60,360 nucleotides of DNA. Source: JBHPCZ01 sp042573625 (GTDB lineage Bacteria; Desulfobacterota; Desulfobacteria; Desulfobacterales; UBA11574). The notes under the pieces were generated by a model. The model was not told the origin of the DNA. It searched no databases and saw nothing but the letters and a program-made list of their open reading frames with translations. Positions 51,321 to 59,041 of the stretch are shown here, piece by piece. The stretch's first letter is position 1. The number at the start of each line of letters is the position of its first letter. Both the position numbers and the translations under genes were made by a program. The stretch is from positions 1-60,360 of the forward strand of contig JBHPCZ010000005.1 of NCBI GenBank assembly GCA_042573625.1. Reading direction: 5' to 3'.

Positions 51321-52508
51321 ATGAAAGCGCCCATTAAAAATATAGCCCGGATGATGCACCGATCGAATCCGGAGGCATGTTTTTCCTTCGAATTTTGGGA
51401 TGGCGATGTAATCTGTTTCGGAAATTTCCCCAGGGTAACCCTCCGTCTGAAAAACAAGAGCTCTGCCAAAAGAATCATCACAAAAGGTTTTTGGGGGTTT
51501 GGCGAATCCTATATGGCAGGAGATTTGGAAATACTTAACGATCTGCCGGAACTTCTTCGCTTGGGACTGGACATTAATTTTGACGATTACCGGTTGCCGA
51601 TCTGGCAAAAATGCTGGTTTTTTATCCTTTCACTGCTAAACCGCGATACGCTTCGGCGTGCATCTAAAAACATCTCATTCCATTATGATTTGGGAAATGA
51701 ATTCTATACCCTTTATCTTGACAAAACAATGACTTACTCCTGTGCGTATTTCAAACACGCAGACGATTCCCTGGAACAGGCGCAACTGAATAAATACGAA
51801 CATATTTCCCGCAAACTTCTGCTCAAACCGAATGAATCTCTGCTCGACATCGGGTGCGGGTGGGGTGGCATGCTGATCTATGCCGCCCAGAAATACGGAA
51901 TATCCGGAGTTGGAATTACACTGTCCCAAAACCAGTACGCGTATGCCAATCAAAAAATCAATGCCTTGGGACTTCAGGATCAAATTACGGTTTTGTATCA
52001 GGACTACCGAGATTTAAGCGGAAAGTTCGACAAAGTGGTTTCCATCGGCATGTTTGAACATGTGGGGGAAAATTTCATCCCCATTTTTATTCAAAAAATT
52101 TCTGAATTATTGACAACCGGTGGGCTGGGTCTGTTGCATACCATTGGGAGAGATGCGCCGTCTCCCGGTGATCCCTGGACGTTTAATTATATCTTTCCGG
52201 GGGCCTATCTGCCGACGCTTTACGAAATTGTACGGGAAATGGGGAAAACCGGATTTTGCATTCTGGATGTCGAAAATTTGCGGCTGCACTATGCCAAAAC
52301 GCTTGAGGAATGGGCTGACAATTTCGAAGGAAATGTAGATAAAATCCAAAAAATGTTTGATGATGCATTCGTGAAGCGGTGGCGCCTGTTTTTAAACAGT
52401 ACGGCAGCCGGCTTTAGGTACGGTAAGTCCCGCCTGTTTCAGATTCTCTTTGTTAACGGGTTGAACAATGCTTTGCCGACAACCCGGGCGCATGTGTATC
52501 GTGAATAA
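51321..52508 (+). CDS. cfa: Cyclopropane-fatty-acyl-phospholipid synthase-family methyltransferase
   Basis: 395 residues from ATG 51321 (GTG 51315 also possible). N-terminal lipid-binding part with GFWGFGESYMAGDLE, ISFHYDLGNEFY and MTYSCAYF, then the SAM-binding loop LLDIGCGWGGMLIYA, VGITLSQNQ, VVSIGMFEHVGENF and GGLGLLHTIGRD. These are the Cfa signatures; the product adds a methylene bridge to unsaturated acyl chains, a stationary-phase/stress adaptation. It follows the CBM48 gene; whether it shares the sigma-54 transcript is not known. Confidence 0.92.
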   Translation: MKAPIKNIARMMHRSNPEACFSFEFWDGDVICFGNFPRVTLRLKNKSSAKRIITKGFWGFGESYMAGDLEILNDLPELLRLGLDINFDDYRLPIWQKCWFFILSLLNRDTLRRASKNISFHYDLGNEFYTLYLDKTMTYSCAYFKHADDSLEQAQLNKYEHISRKLLLKPNESLLDIGCGWGGMLIYAAQKYGISGVGITLSQNQYAYANQKINALGLQDQITVLYQDYRDLSGKFDKVVSIGMFEHVGENFIPIFIQKISELLTTGGLGLLHTIGRDAPSPGDPWTFNYIFPGAYLPTLYEIVREMGKTGFCILDVENLRLHYAKTLEEWADNFEGNVDKIQKMFDDAFVKRWRLFLNSTAAGFRYGKSRLFQILFVNGLNNALPTTRAHVYRE

Positions 52509-52535
52509 TCAAAAGACAACCATTTTGGGGAAACC

Positions 52536-52823
52536 ATGGCATCAATTTTCAAGATCTTTATTTATCGGGATAACGGTAGTCTTCATCTTAAACTCAGGGG
52601 AGATTTCGACGGTTCATCGGCTTGTGAACTGATCAACGTTTTAAAGGCGCATTACGACAGGGCGGACAAAGTAGTCATTAATACGTGTGGACTTTCTTCA
52701 ATTCATCCCTTTGGCCTATCGGTGTTTCAGAAAAATTGCCCTTTTAAAAAACCGTCCCATGACCTGACATTCACTGGAAAATATGGAAATACAATTGCGC
52801 TGCAGGGGAGGAACTCGCTCTGA
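52536..52823 (+). CDS. STAS-like small protein
   Basis: 95 residues. The order beta-beta-alpha-beta (IFIYRDNGSLHLKLRGDFDG, SACELINVLKAHYDRADKV, VINTCGLSSIHPFGLSVFQ) fits a STAS/anti-anti-sigma-like fold, with HPFG where many have the phospho-Ser loop. It is too divergent to assign. It is 27 bp after cfa, with a small helical protein 18 bp later, so an operon is likely. Confidence 0.55.
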   Translation: MASIFKIFIYRDNGSLHLKLRGDFDGSSACELINVLKAHYDRADKVVINTCGLSSIHPFGLSVFQKNCPFKKPSHDLTFTGKYGNTIALQGRNSL

Positions 52824-52841
52824 TGATATTCGGTGTATTTC

Positions 52842-53078
52842 ATGTCAAAGATAATGGATATGGTATCAATGAGACTGGGGGATAAAGAGCTGGCTTCCCT
52901 TGAAATAGATCGGCTTATCAAGGATGTGTCCAATCTGATCGGGGGAAAAAGGCGTTTTGACTCGGCCGGCCTGAAAATGGCGCTGCAACGTCTTGGATGG
53001 AAAGAAAATGTTCTGGATTACCGTACGATGGAGTTGATTTTTTTGTTCCTTGAAGATGAGGGGAAGTTTGACAATTAA
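52842..53078 (+). CDS. Small alpha-helical protein of unknown function
   Basis: 78 residues from ATG 52842 (GTG 52833 also in frame). Helical and charged: LGDKELASLEIDRLIKDVSN, GGKRRFDSAGLKMALQRLGW, YRTMELIFLFLEDEG. No family recognised. The last gene before a structured terminator region. Confidence 0.55.
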   Translation: MSKIMDMVSMRLGDKELASLEIDRLIKDVSNLIGGKRRFDSAGLKMALQRLGWKENVLDYRTMELIFLFLEDEGKFDN

Positions 53079-53112
53079 TCGATATACTGATTCTTAAATA
53101 GACTTCCCTTTA

Positions 53113-53188
53113 TATGCGCAGGGGAGGATGCGTCTCTTGCGCTTGGGGAGGGCGGCTCTTATGCCGTCCTCCCAAGACATGGCGCATA
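53113..53188 (+). terminator. Structured region before glgA
   Basis: TTGGGGAGGGCGGC (53143-53156) pairs with GCCGTCCTCCCAA (53163-53175) with one bulge, inside an outer stem TATGCGC (53113-53119) / GCGCATA (53182-53188). No U-run follows; it may act as a transcript-stabilising or partial terminator structure. The rest of the gap to 53326 has no recognised promoter. Confidence 0.5.
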
Positions 53189-53326
53189 AAACTTCAAGGC
53201 CTCAGCTACGCTTGTAAACTGTTGGCCACCATTTCATTTCTCTCTGAATCGATCAAATTGTCCAACGGCACGAACAGTTGAACCTCAGCCATTCAAAATT
53301 TGGAAAACATATAAGAGTAACCGATC

Positions 53327-55060
53327 ATGGCAGCTTTTTCGACCAATCCCCGTATTCTGATTGTGACGCCTGAAGTCACCTATCTCCCGAGCGGCATGGC
53401 AAACGATTCCGCTGGTCTCAACGCCAAGGCAGGGGGGCTTGCCGATGTTTCGGCAGCTTTAATCACTGCACTTTATCGGCAGGGCGCCGATGTCCATGTG
53501 GCGCTCCCGCACTACCGTTCCATATTCACCGGTCAACTGCCGCCGGTTGTCAGAAGAGAACTGATGGCAATGAAGAACACCGTACCGGAGGAAAGAATTC
53601 ATTTGGCCCAGGACAGGGCATTTTTCTATCAGAATCATGTCTATTCCGGTTATGCGGATGAAAACACTAAACTGTCACTGGCCTTTCAGCGGGAAGTAAT
53701 AAACAATATCGTTCCTCACGTTCAGCCGGACCTGATCCATTGCAATGACTGGATGACCGGCCTGATTCCGGCCATGGCACGGCAACTGGGTATCCCCTGC
53801 CTGTTTACCATTCACAATATTCACACGGTTAACAGTACCCTTTCTGAAATTGAAGACAGAGGCATTGACAGTGCTTCGTTCTGGCATCATCTCTTTTATG
53901 AACATTTCCCCTCCGACTATGAAAATACCAGAGCCGTCATTCCGGTCGATTTCCTCACAACCGGGGTTTTTGCATCCCATTTTGTCAACACGGTGAGCCC
54001 GACCTTTCTCGATGAAGTGACTGAAGGCCGGCACGGTTTTGCAAAATTCTCCCTTCAGCAAGAGCTGTCCAATAAAAAAAACGCCGGATGCGCGGTGGGG
54101 ATTCTAAACGCCCCCGATCCTTCCTATGATCCATCCAGCGATGAGGCGCTGTTCTGTCAATATTTTGCAGAAAATCATGTTTTTGGGAAAAAGGCCAACA
54201 AACGCATTCTTCAGAAAGACTTGGGTTTAATCCAGGATGTACGGGCACCCGTCTTCTTCTGGCCGTCGCGTCTGGACCCGGTTCAAAAGGGGTGTCAACT
54301 GCTGGCGAATATTCTTTACAACATCGTTTCCCGCTATTGGGATCAGAATCTGGAGATCGTTTTTGTGGCGGACGGGGAGTTTCAACAGCATTTTAAAGAC
54401 ATCGTTCGATTCCACAATCTATCCGACCGGGTCGCCATATGCGGCTTCAACGAGCGCTTGGCCCGCCTGGCCTACGGGGCTTCGGATTTTGTGTTGATGC
54501 CTTCAAGTTTTGAACCCTGCGGTCTCCCACAAATGATCGGTGCTGTTTATGGGACCCTTCCGGTCGCTCACGATACCGGCGGAATTCACGATACAGTTGC
54601 CCACCTGGACGTGTTCAAAAATACAGGCAATGGCTTTCTTTTTAAGACATTCGACTCCGGCGGCCTTTCATGGGCCATTGATGAGGCCATGCGGTTTTAT
54701 ATGATGCCCCTTAAAGCAAGAAACCGGCAGACCACTCGAATAATGATGCAAAGTGCCGCCACCTTTAATCATCAGGTTACAGCGCAGCAGTACATCGCTC
54801 TTTATGAAAAAATGTTACACCGGCCACTGATTAACTCTGTGAATACAGAGCCCTGTGGAATGAAAAAAACCGCCGGGCAAACATCGTATTTTCAGAACAT
54901 CCCGGATTTGGAGCCGCATAACACCCGGATGGTCCGCCAGCTCTTTTCAAACCGATCGGGTAGGCAGGAGATGATCGATATGTCAAAACGAATGGTAAGC
55001 GCGGAAAATGAGCAATCAACGTTTCTACGAACAAACCGACCCATTGGACAAGCAGATTGA
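53327..55060 (+). CDS. glgA: Glycogen synthase (GT5 family)
   Basis: 577 residues. N-terminal starch-synthase catalytic domain: AKAGGLADVSAALI (ADP-glucose loop), LIHCNDWMTGLIPAMA, IHNIHTVN; C-terminal glycosyltransferase domain: FFWPSRLDPVQKGCQLL, MPSSFEPCGLPQMIGAVYGT and DTGGIHDTV. It transfers glucose from ADP-glucose to glycogen. It is somewhat longer than usual through a C-terminal tail (about 505-577, GMKKTAGQTS onward) of unknown role. Found in the same stress region as CBM48, so glycogen handling is a plausible theme. Confidence 0.92.
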   Translation: MAAFSTNPRILIVTPEVTYLPSGMANDSAGLNAKAGGLADVSAALITALYRQGADVHVALPHYRSIFTGQLPPVVRRELMAMKNTVPEERIHLAQDRAFFYQNHVYSGYADENTKLSLAFQREVINNIVPHVQPDLIHCNDWMTGLIPAMARQLGIPCLFTIHNIHTVNSTLSEIEDRGIDSASFWHHLFYEHFPSDYENTRAVIPVDFLTTGVFASHFVNTVSPTFLDEVTEGRHGFAKFSLQQELSNKKNAGCAVGILNAPDPSYDPSSDEALFCQYFAENHVFGKKANKRILQKDLGLIQDVRAPVFFWPSRLDPVQKGCQLLANILYNIVSRYWDQNLEIVFVADGEFQQHFKDIVRFHNLSDRVAICGFNERLARLAYGASDFVLMPSSFEPCGLPQMIGAVYGTLPVAHDTGGIHDTVAHLDVFKNTGNGFLFKTFDSGGLSWAIDEAMRFYMMPLKARNRQTTRIMMQSAATFNHQVTAQQYIALYEKMLHRPLINSVNTEPCGMKKTAGQTSYFQNIPDLEPHNTRMVRQLFSNRSGRQEMIDMSKRMVSAENEQSTFLRTNRPIGQAD

Positions 55061-55147
55061 TTGCAACAAGAAAACAATCATTGTGAATATCAATCTTGCA
55101 GGCTCGGTGCCGGTATGATTTAGGCTAAAACAACTTAAGGATAAAAG

Positions 55148-55525
55148 ATGGCAAACATTCTTATTGTCGATAATCAGAAATGGGTGGTGGATCTGTGCAG
55201 AGAAGGTCTTGAAGACAAAGGGCATAAGGTTTCAGTAACGGATGATGTTGCGTTGGTTCTGAAAAATGTTTCATCTTTTAAATCCAACATAGTACTCCTG
55301 AACCTTTACCTGAAACACGGGTTTCTCGTATGGGATGTTTTACGGGGCATAAAGATACAAGATCCAAATCTGCCTGTGCTGATCATTACTGTCTATGACA
55401 ACTTTCTCTTTGATTCCCGACTTTCTCAGGCCGATGGCTATCTGATCAAAAGCCCCATAGCTGCCGATGAACTGAGGCAAAAAATATCCACTCTTTTAAA
55501 CCAAAAATCTGGAACCGCTATGTAG
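55148..55525 (+). CDS. Receiver-like protein with Asn at the phosphoacceptor site
   Basis: 125 residues. The receiver order is clear (ILIVDNQKWVVDLC, VLIITVYDN, GYLIKSPIAADELR), including Lys, but the beta-3 phospho-Asp reads VLLNLYLKHG (Asn), and the acidic pair is single (VDNQ). It is a pseudo-receiver, probably acting through protein contacts. AAGGATAAAAG precedes ATG 55148. It lies between glgA and the kinase unit. Confidence 0.75.
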   Translation: MANILIVDNQKWVVDLCREGLEDKGHKVSVTDDVALVLKNVSSFKSNIVLLNLYLKHGFLVWDVLRGIKIQDPNLPVLIITVYDNFLFDSRLSQADGYLIKSPIAADELRQKISTLLNQKSGTAM

Positions 55526-55702
55526 TTTTATTTGCATCAAAAGCAATTAGAACGGGATGTTTTTTGATATTGAATATAGCGTCACGAATGATCCGCAGCG
55601 AAATCGTGCACTGTTTGAATGCATTAAGAATCGTTTTGGATGAACAGCGCCATGTTTCTTTGAAACCACCGCGGTCTCTCATATCACCCAAACCCCGCAT
55701 CA

Positions 55703-55719
55703 TTTTACATCTTGTAAAA
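55703..55719. promoter_or_regulatory. TTTACA-N3-TGTAAA operator (site 3)
   Basis: TTTTACATCTTGTAAAA, a 17-bp palindrome (7-bp arms) centred at 55711, 116 bp before the GG of the 55826 sigma-54 promoter. CTGACAC follows 4 bases downstream, as near site 42175. The 55526-55895 gap otherwise holds only weak, overlapping short frames. Confidence 0.75.
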
Positions 55720-55825
55720 CAGTCTGACACAGATCTTGTGCCACCCGATGAGAATAGATCATAAATTCTTTATTATTTTCATAAGTATCAATAAGTTATT
55801 ATCTATCATCTCTCAATTTCCGTTG

Positions 55826-55841
55826 TGGCACAACTTTTGCT
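55826..55841 (+). promoter_or_regulatory. Sigma-54 promoter before the kinase-fold gene
   Basis: TGGCACAACTTTTGCT; GG and GC are exactly 10 bp apart and TGGCAC matches the -24 consensus fully. The best of the five sigma-54 elements in the window. The kinase-fold gene starts 55 bp downstream. Confidence 0.8.
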
Positions 55842-55895
55842 TTTTGCTATTAGAGTACGCCATAGCCACTTCACGTAGGGAGCATCCTGTCGACC

Positions 55896-56867
55896 ATGAA
55901 AATGACATTGAATCAGAGTTCCATCCACCGGATGATTCAGCGCCTGTTTCCGAACATTCCCGACAACCGTTCGGTTGAGATTCGCACGGACACCACCGAT
56001 TTTTTTAAGGTGGGCTATGACGATGTCGTTGTTCTGGATAAAAAGGCTTACCTGATCCGGCACAATGCCAAGGAAGGGCGTTTCGGGCTGGATGATGAAG
56101 AAAAATTCTGGGTTAAACGCGCTTTCGACCTCCAGGACGGAAGCCGTAAAATCCTCAAGCTCGTTTTTCACGAACGATTTACCACCCGTATCGGAGATAT
56201 TGAGTTCGAGTGCTTCCGCAGCCCCAAAAAAGAGGCGCGAGTTCTGGAACTGGTGGGGAATCATAAAAATTTCATGCACGGTTACGGGACAACCGATGAG
56301 AAGAGCAACATTGTGCGGGTGCTTGACTTTATCTATGGGAAACCGCTTTCGATAACGGTGGAAGACATTCAGCTGGATCATGAAACATATTTCAACCAGC
56401 GGTTTCCGGCGATTATACAAAGCTTTATTGAGTGCATCCGTGCGATCCGATTTATACACCAGCACGAAGAGAAGCACGGAGACATCAGAAGAGACCACAT
56501 TATTGTCGACCGGGAAAGCGGACATTACCGATGGATTGACTATGATTTCAACTATCGTCAGAGGGAGAATATTTTCAGTTATGATCTTTTCGGCCTGGGC
56601 AATATTTTGATTTTTCTCGTCGGCAAAGGCGATGTGCTGCTGCCGTACCTCAAGCGGGAAATGCATCCGGCCCTGCATCGAATCCGGGCGGATGATATAA
56701 ATATCGTTTTCCGTAATCGCATCGCCAATCTGAGAAAAATTTACCCTTACATCCCCGAGAGCCTCAACCGAATCTTGCTGCATTTCTCCAAGGGTGCCCA
56801 CTGTTTTTACGAAACCACCGATCAATTGCTGGAAGATCTCGAAAAATATTGCGTTTCCGTAGGATGA
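55896..56867 (+). CDS. Protein-kinase-fold protein
   Basis: 323 residues. The catalytic loop HGDIRRDHIIVD and the metal-binding IDYDF are the kinase signature (HxD...N/H and DFG equivalents), preceded by a helical C-lobe (SFIECIRAIRFIHQHEE). The N-lobe has a Lys candidate in RKILKLVFHERF and Glu later, but no obvious Gly-rich loop. It may phosphorylate a protein or small molecule. Sigma-54 promoter and operator site 3 lie just upstream; UspA and PanE-like genes follow. A candidate stress-response kinase, atypical. Confidence 0.75.
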   Translation: MKMTLNQSSIHRMIQRLFPNIPDNRSVEIRTDTTDFFKVGYDDVVVLDKKAYLIRHNAKEGRFGLDDEEKFWVKRAFDLQDGSRKILKLVFHERFTTRIGDIEFECFRSPKKEARVLELVGNHKNFMHGYGTTDEKSNIVRVLDFIYGKPLSITVEDIQLDHETYFNQRFPAIIQSFIECIRAIRFIHQHEEKHGDIRRDHIIVDRESGHYRWIDYDFNYRQRENIFSYDLFGLGNILIFLVGKGDVLLPYLKREMHPALHRIRADDINIVFRNRIANLRKIYPYIPESLNRILLHFSKGAHCFYETTDQLLEDLEKYCVSVG

Positions 56868-56935
56868 AATGGAATCTTTGTTGAAGCCTGGCACCGCGAA
56901 ACCGCCGGCAATGCGCCGGAAGGAATAGATGACCG

Positions 56936-57406
56936 ATGAACAAAACGACCCATCACTACAACAAAAAGGTCTTGCTTGCCGTTGATGCATCCGAAAACTC
57001 TCGCAGGGCCGTATCCTACGTTTCTCAGATGCTGGGAGGATTGGAAGCATTTTATGTAATTTTGCTGCACCTGTTCAACCCTCCTGAAGAGGACTATTTT
57101 TCCTGTCAATCGGATCAAGAAAAATGGATACAACAGTATCGACTTAAAATTGACAGCCTGCTTGAGGAATACCGGCGGATTCTTGTTCAGGAAGGCTTGG
57201 ATCCGAAAGCGATTTCCCTGAGAACAACGCTTTGTTATCGTCCTTCCATCGCCGAATGCATCCTCAAAGAACAGAGTCGACTGGACTGTAGCACCATTGT
57301 CGTGGGTAGAAAGGGCGTATCTCGAAGTGAAGAATTTTTATTCGGCAGCGTATCCAGCAGAATTGTCAGCCATGCCAGAAACTGCACGATCTGGGTGGTG
57401 GAATAG
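56936..57406 (+). CDS. uspA: Universal stress protein (UspA family)
   Basis: 156 residues. N-terminal KVLLAVDASENSRRAVSYV and the C-terminal nucleotide-binding loop VVGRKGVSRSEEFLFGSVSS, a GxxGxSxxEExxxGSxSxxI pattern like ATP-binding Usp. AAGGAATAG precedes ATG 56936. It lies 68 bp after the kinase-fold gene and 16 bp before the PanE-like gene. Induced under stress in the family; exact role unknown. Confidence 0.88.
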   Translation: MNKTTHHYNKKVLLAVDASENSRRAVSYVSQMLGGLEAFYVILLHLFNPPEEDYFSCQSDQEKWIQQYRLKIDSLLEEYRRILVQEGLDPKAISLRTTLCYRPSIAECILKEQSRLDCSTIVVGRKGVSRSEEFLFGSVSSRIVSHARNCTIWVVE

Positions 57407-57422
57407 TTATAGAGGAGGGTAA

Positions 57423-58361
57423 ATGAAAGTTGCCATCATGGGAACCGGTGGGGTTGGGGGGTATTATGGGGGCCTGCTTGCTCGCTCCGGGCAAGATGTG
57501 ACATTCATCGCACGAGGTGCTCACCTGGAAGCTATTCGTGAAAAAGGGTTACAGATTAAAAGCGTACTCGGTGATTTTCTTGTTTCACCCGTCAAAGCGA
57601 CTGACAACCCTCGCGAAGCCGGGTCGGCGGACCTGATTCTTTTCACAACCAAAACCTATCACACGGAAGAGGCCGCTCGAATGGTCAAGCCGATGGTCGC
57701 CTCGAATACGGTGATAATTTCGCTTCAAAACGGGGTGGACGCGGCCGATCGTATCGGTGCGGTGGTCGGCAAGGAACGTTTGCTGGGTGGGGCGACATGG
57801 CTTTCCGCGGCAATCGAAGCACCGGGTGTCATCGGCCAATACAGCCAGTTCCGCCGCATCATCCTGGGTGAATTTGACGGACATACAACGCCGCGCGTTC
57901 AGGCGATCCATCAGATCCTCAAAGATGCCGGGATCACGGCAGAAGTGGTTGACGACATCTCCAATATCCTCTGGACAAAATTCGTTTTCATCGCATCAGT
58001 CAGCGCCATGGGTGCCTTGACGCGGGTAACGTTCGGCGAGTACAGATCTCTGAGGGAATCGCGCGCGGTGCTGACCGATGCGATTGGCGAGGTGGCAGCG
58101 GTAGCCCGTGCCAAAGGTGCGACACTCGCCCCTGACATCGTCACAAAAACGTTGTCATTCATCGACGAGAGCGCGCCGGGAATCAGGCCCTCCATGCAGC
58201 GCGACTTAGAAGCCGGACAGGTGAGCGAGTTGGAATCGATGGTCGGCATCGTCACGCGATTCGGAGCGGCATTGGGCTTGCCCACACCCGTGATGCGAAC
58301 CGCTTACGGGGTGCTCAAACCGGGGCAATTGAAAGCACGTGGGCTAAACGTTAACCGATAG
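57423..58361 (+). CDS. panE: 2-dehydropantoate 2-reductase-like protein
   Basis: 312 residues, GAGGAGGG before ATG 57423. Rossmann GTGGVGGYYGGLLARSG, GADLILFTTKTYHTEEAA, ISLQNGVDAADRI, GGATWLSAAIEAPG, and helical C-domain KFVFIASVSAMGALT, ESMVGIVTRFGAALGLPTPV. Ketopantoate reductase makes pantoate from ketopantoate with NADPH, an upstream step to CoaBC at 15504. Paralogues with other 2-oxoacid substrates exist, so the substrate is a prediction. It could be cotranscribed with uspA. Confidence 0.85.
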   Translation: MKVAIMGTGGVGGYYGGLLARSGQDVTFIARGAHLEAIREKGLQIKSVLGDFLVSPVKATDNPREAGSADLILFTTKTYHTEEAARMVKPMVASNTVIISLQNGVDAADRIGAVVGKERLLGGATWLSAAIEAPGVIGQYSQFRRIILGEFDGHTTPRVQAIHQILKDAGITAEVVDDISNILWTKFVFIASVSAMGALTRVTFGEYRSLRESRAVLTDAIGEVAAVARAKGATLAPDIVTKTLSFIDESAPGIRPSMQRDLEAGQVSELESMVGIVTRFGAALGLPTPVMRTAYGVLKPGQLKARGLNVNR

Positions 58362-58461
58362 ACGAAAAGGGAACGGAACAAAGCCAGATACAAATTCGGT
58401 GAGGGATCGAGTCGTTTTTGCGGCTCAACCGTTCCGCTGGATTGAAGGTTTTACAGCGCTA

Positions 58462-58670
58462 CCCAATATTGACAAACTTGTAAAAAGTCATTTTGCAAAC
58501 GACATTGAGCCATTTTGGAAAAAGATTCATCCATCGCCTGGCGTTAAAAATATCAAACTGTTTGAGGGCGTTAGCCCGAGTTTTTGAAATTTAGCCGGGC
58601 GATTTATGAATCCCAAAATTGCCCACGAAGAGCGCAAAATCAGACTTTTTACAAAACCATCAATAATGGG
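58462..58670. repeat. MITE-like inverted-repeat element
   Basis: The left end CCCAATATTGACAAACTTGT and the complement of the right end (CCCATTATTGATGGTTTTGT) match, and TTGTAAAAAGTC (58478-58489) / GACTTTTTACAA (58643-58654) pair perfectly. ATTTTGC/GCAAAAT and a GATTCAT block pair further in, so most of the 209 bp folds into one hairpin. A 62-codon frame across it is not considered a gene. Confidence 0.65.
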
Positions 58671-58703
58671 AAGCCAACATGATTTGAATAAAAGGAGGAC
58701 ACC

Positions 58704-58997
58704 ATGACGGTTAAAGTAATCACTAAACGGACGTTCCAAATGGATGCGAAAAAGAAACTGATCTCACTTCTTGCGAAATTGCGTTCCCTTTCAAAAGGAC
58801 AATCCGGCCATATTTCCCGCGAAACATTAAGAAGTCTTGATAATCCAGGAGAATATATCGTTATCAGCGAATGGAAGACCGCTGAAGACTGGAAAAAATG
58901 GTTAAACAACGAACAAAGAAGGGAGATCCAGGGCGAGATAGATTCCCTGATCGGAGAAAAAACCTTTTATGAAATCTTTGAGCCCGAGATCTTTTAA
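58704..58997 (+). CDS. ABM-domain protein (antibiotic biosynthesis monooxygenase family)
   Basis: 97 residues, AAAGGAGG before ATG 58704. The ABM ferredoxin-like dimeric fold is suggested by AKKKLISLLAKLRSLSKGQ, GHISRETLRSLDNPGEYIVI and SEWKTAEDWKKWL, NNEQRREI. Members act on quinones or haem, or have no known substrate. It stands alone after an inverted-repeat element; its downstream neighbour is convergent. Confidence 0.8.
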   Translation: MTVKVITKRTFQMDAKKKLISLLAKLRSLSKGQSGHISRETLRSLDNPGEYIVISEWKTAEDWKKWLNNEQRREIQGEIDSLIGEKTFYEIFEPEIF

Positions 58998-59041
58998 CGG
59001 AGAACACCCCTCACCGAATCGACAAGGGGAAAAAATCGGGT

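Noticed and set aside
51084..51608. 174-codon - strand frame before and in cfa
   Set aside because: It overlaps the start of the strongly supported cfa gene, shows no motifs, and is probably a shadow.
53266..53280. CGGCACGAACAGTTG before glgA
   Set aside because: It resembles -24 but TTG is one base too far and there is no GC at -12.
55518..55764. Two short overlapping frames (70 and 66 codons) before the kinase unit
   Set aside because: They overlap on opposite strands, cross the operator, and have no recognised homology or start signals.
55806..57050. 414-codon frame on the - strand opposite the kinase-fold and UspA genes
   Set aside because: The + strand has kinase and UspA motifs with good start sites and a sigma-54 promoter; the - frame shows no family and ends inside the promoter region.
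58399..58587. 62-codon frame before the ABM gene
   Set aside because: It falls within the MITE-like inverted repeat and has no ribosome binding site.
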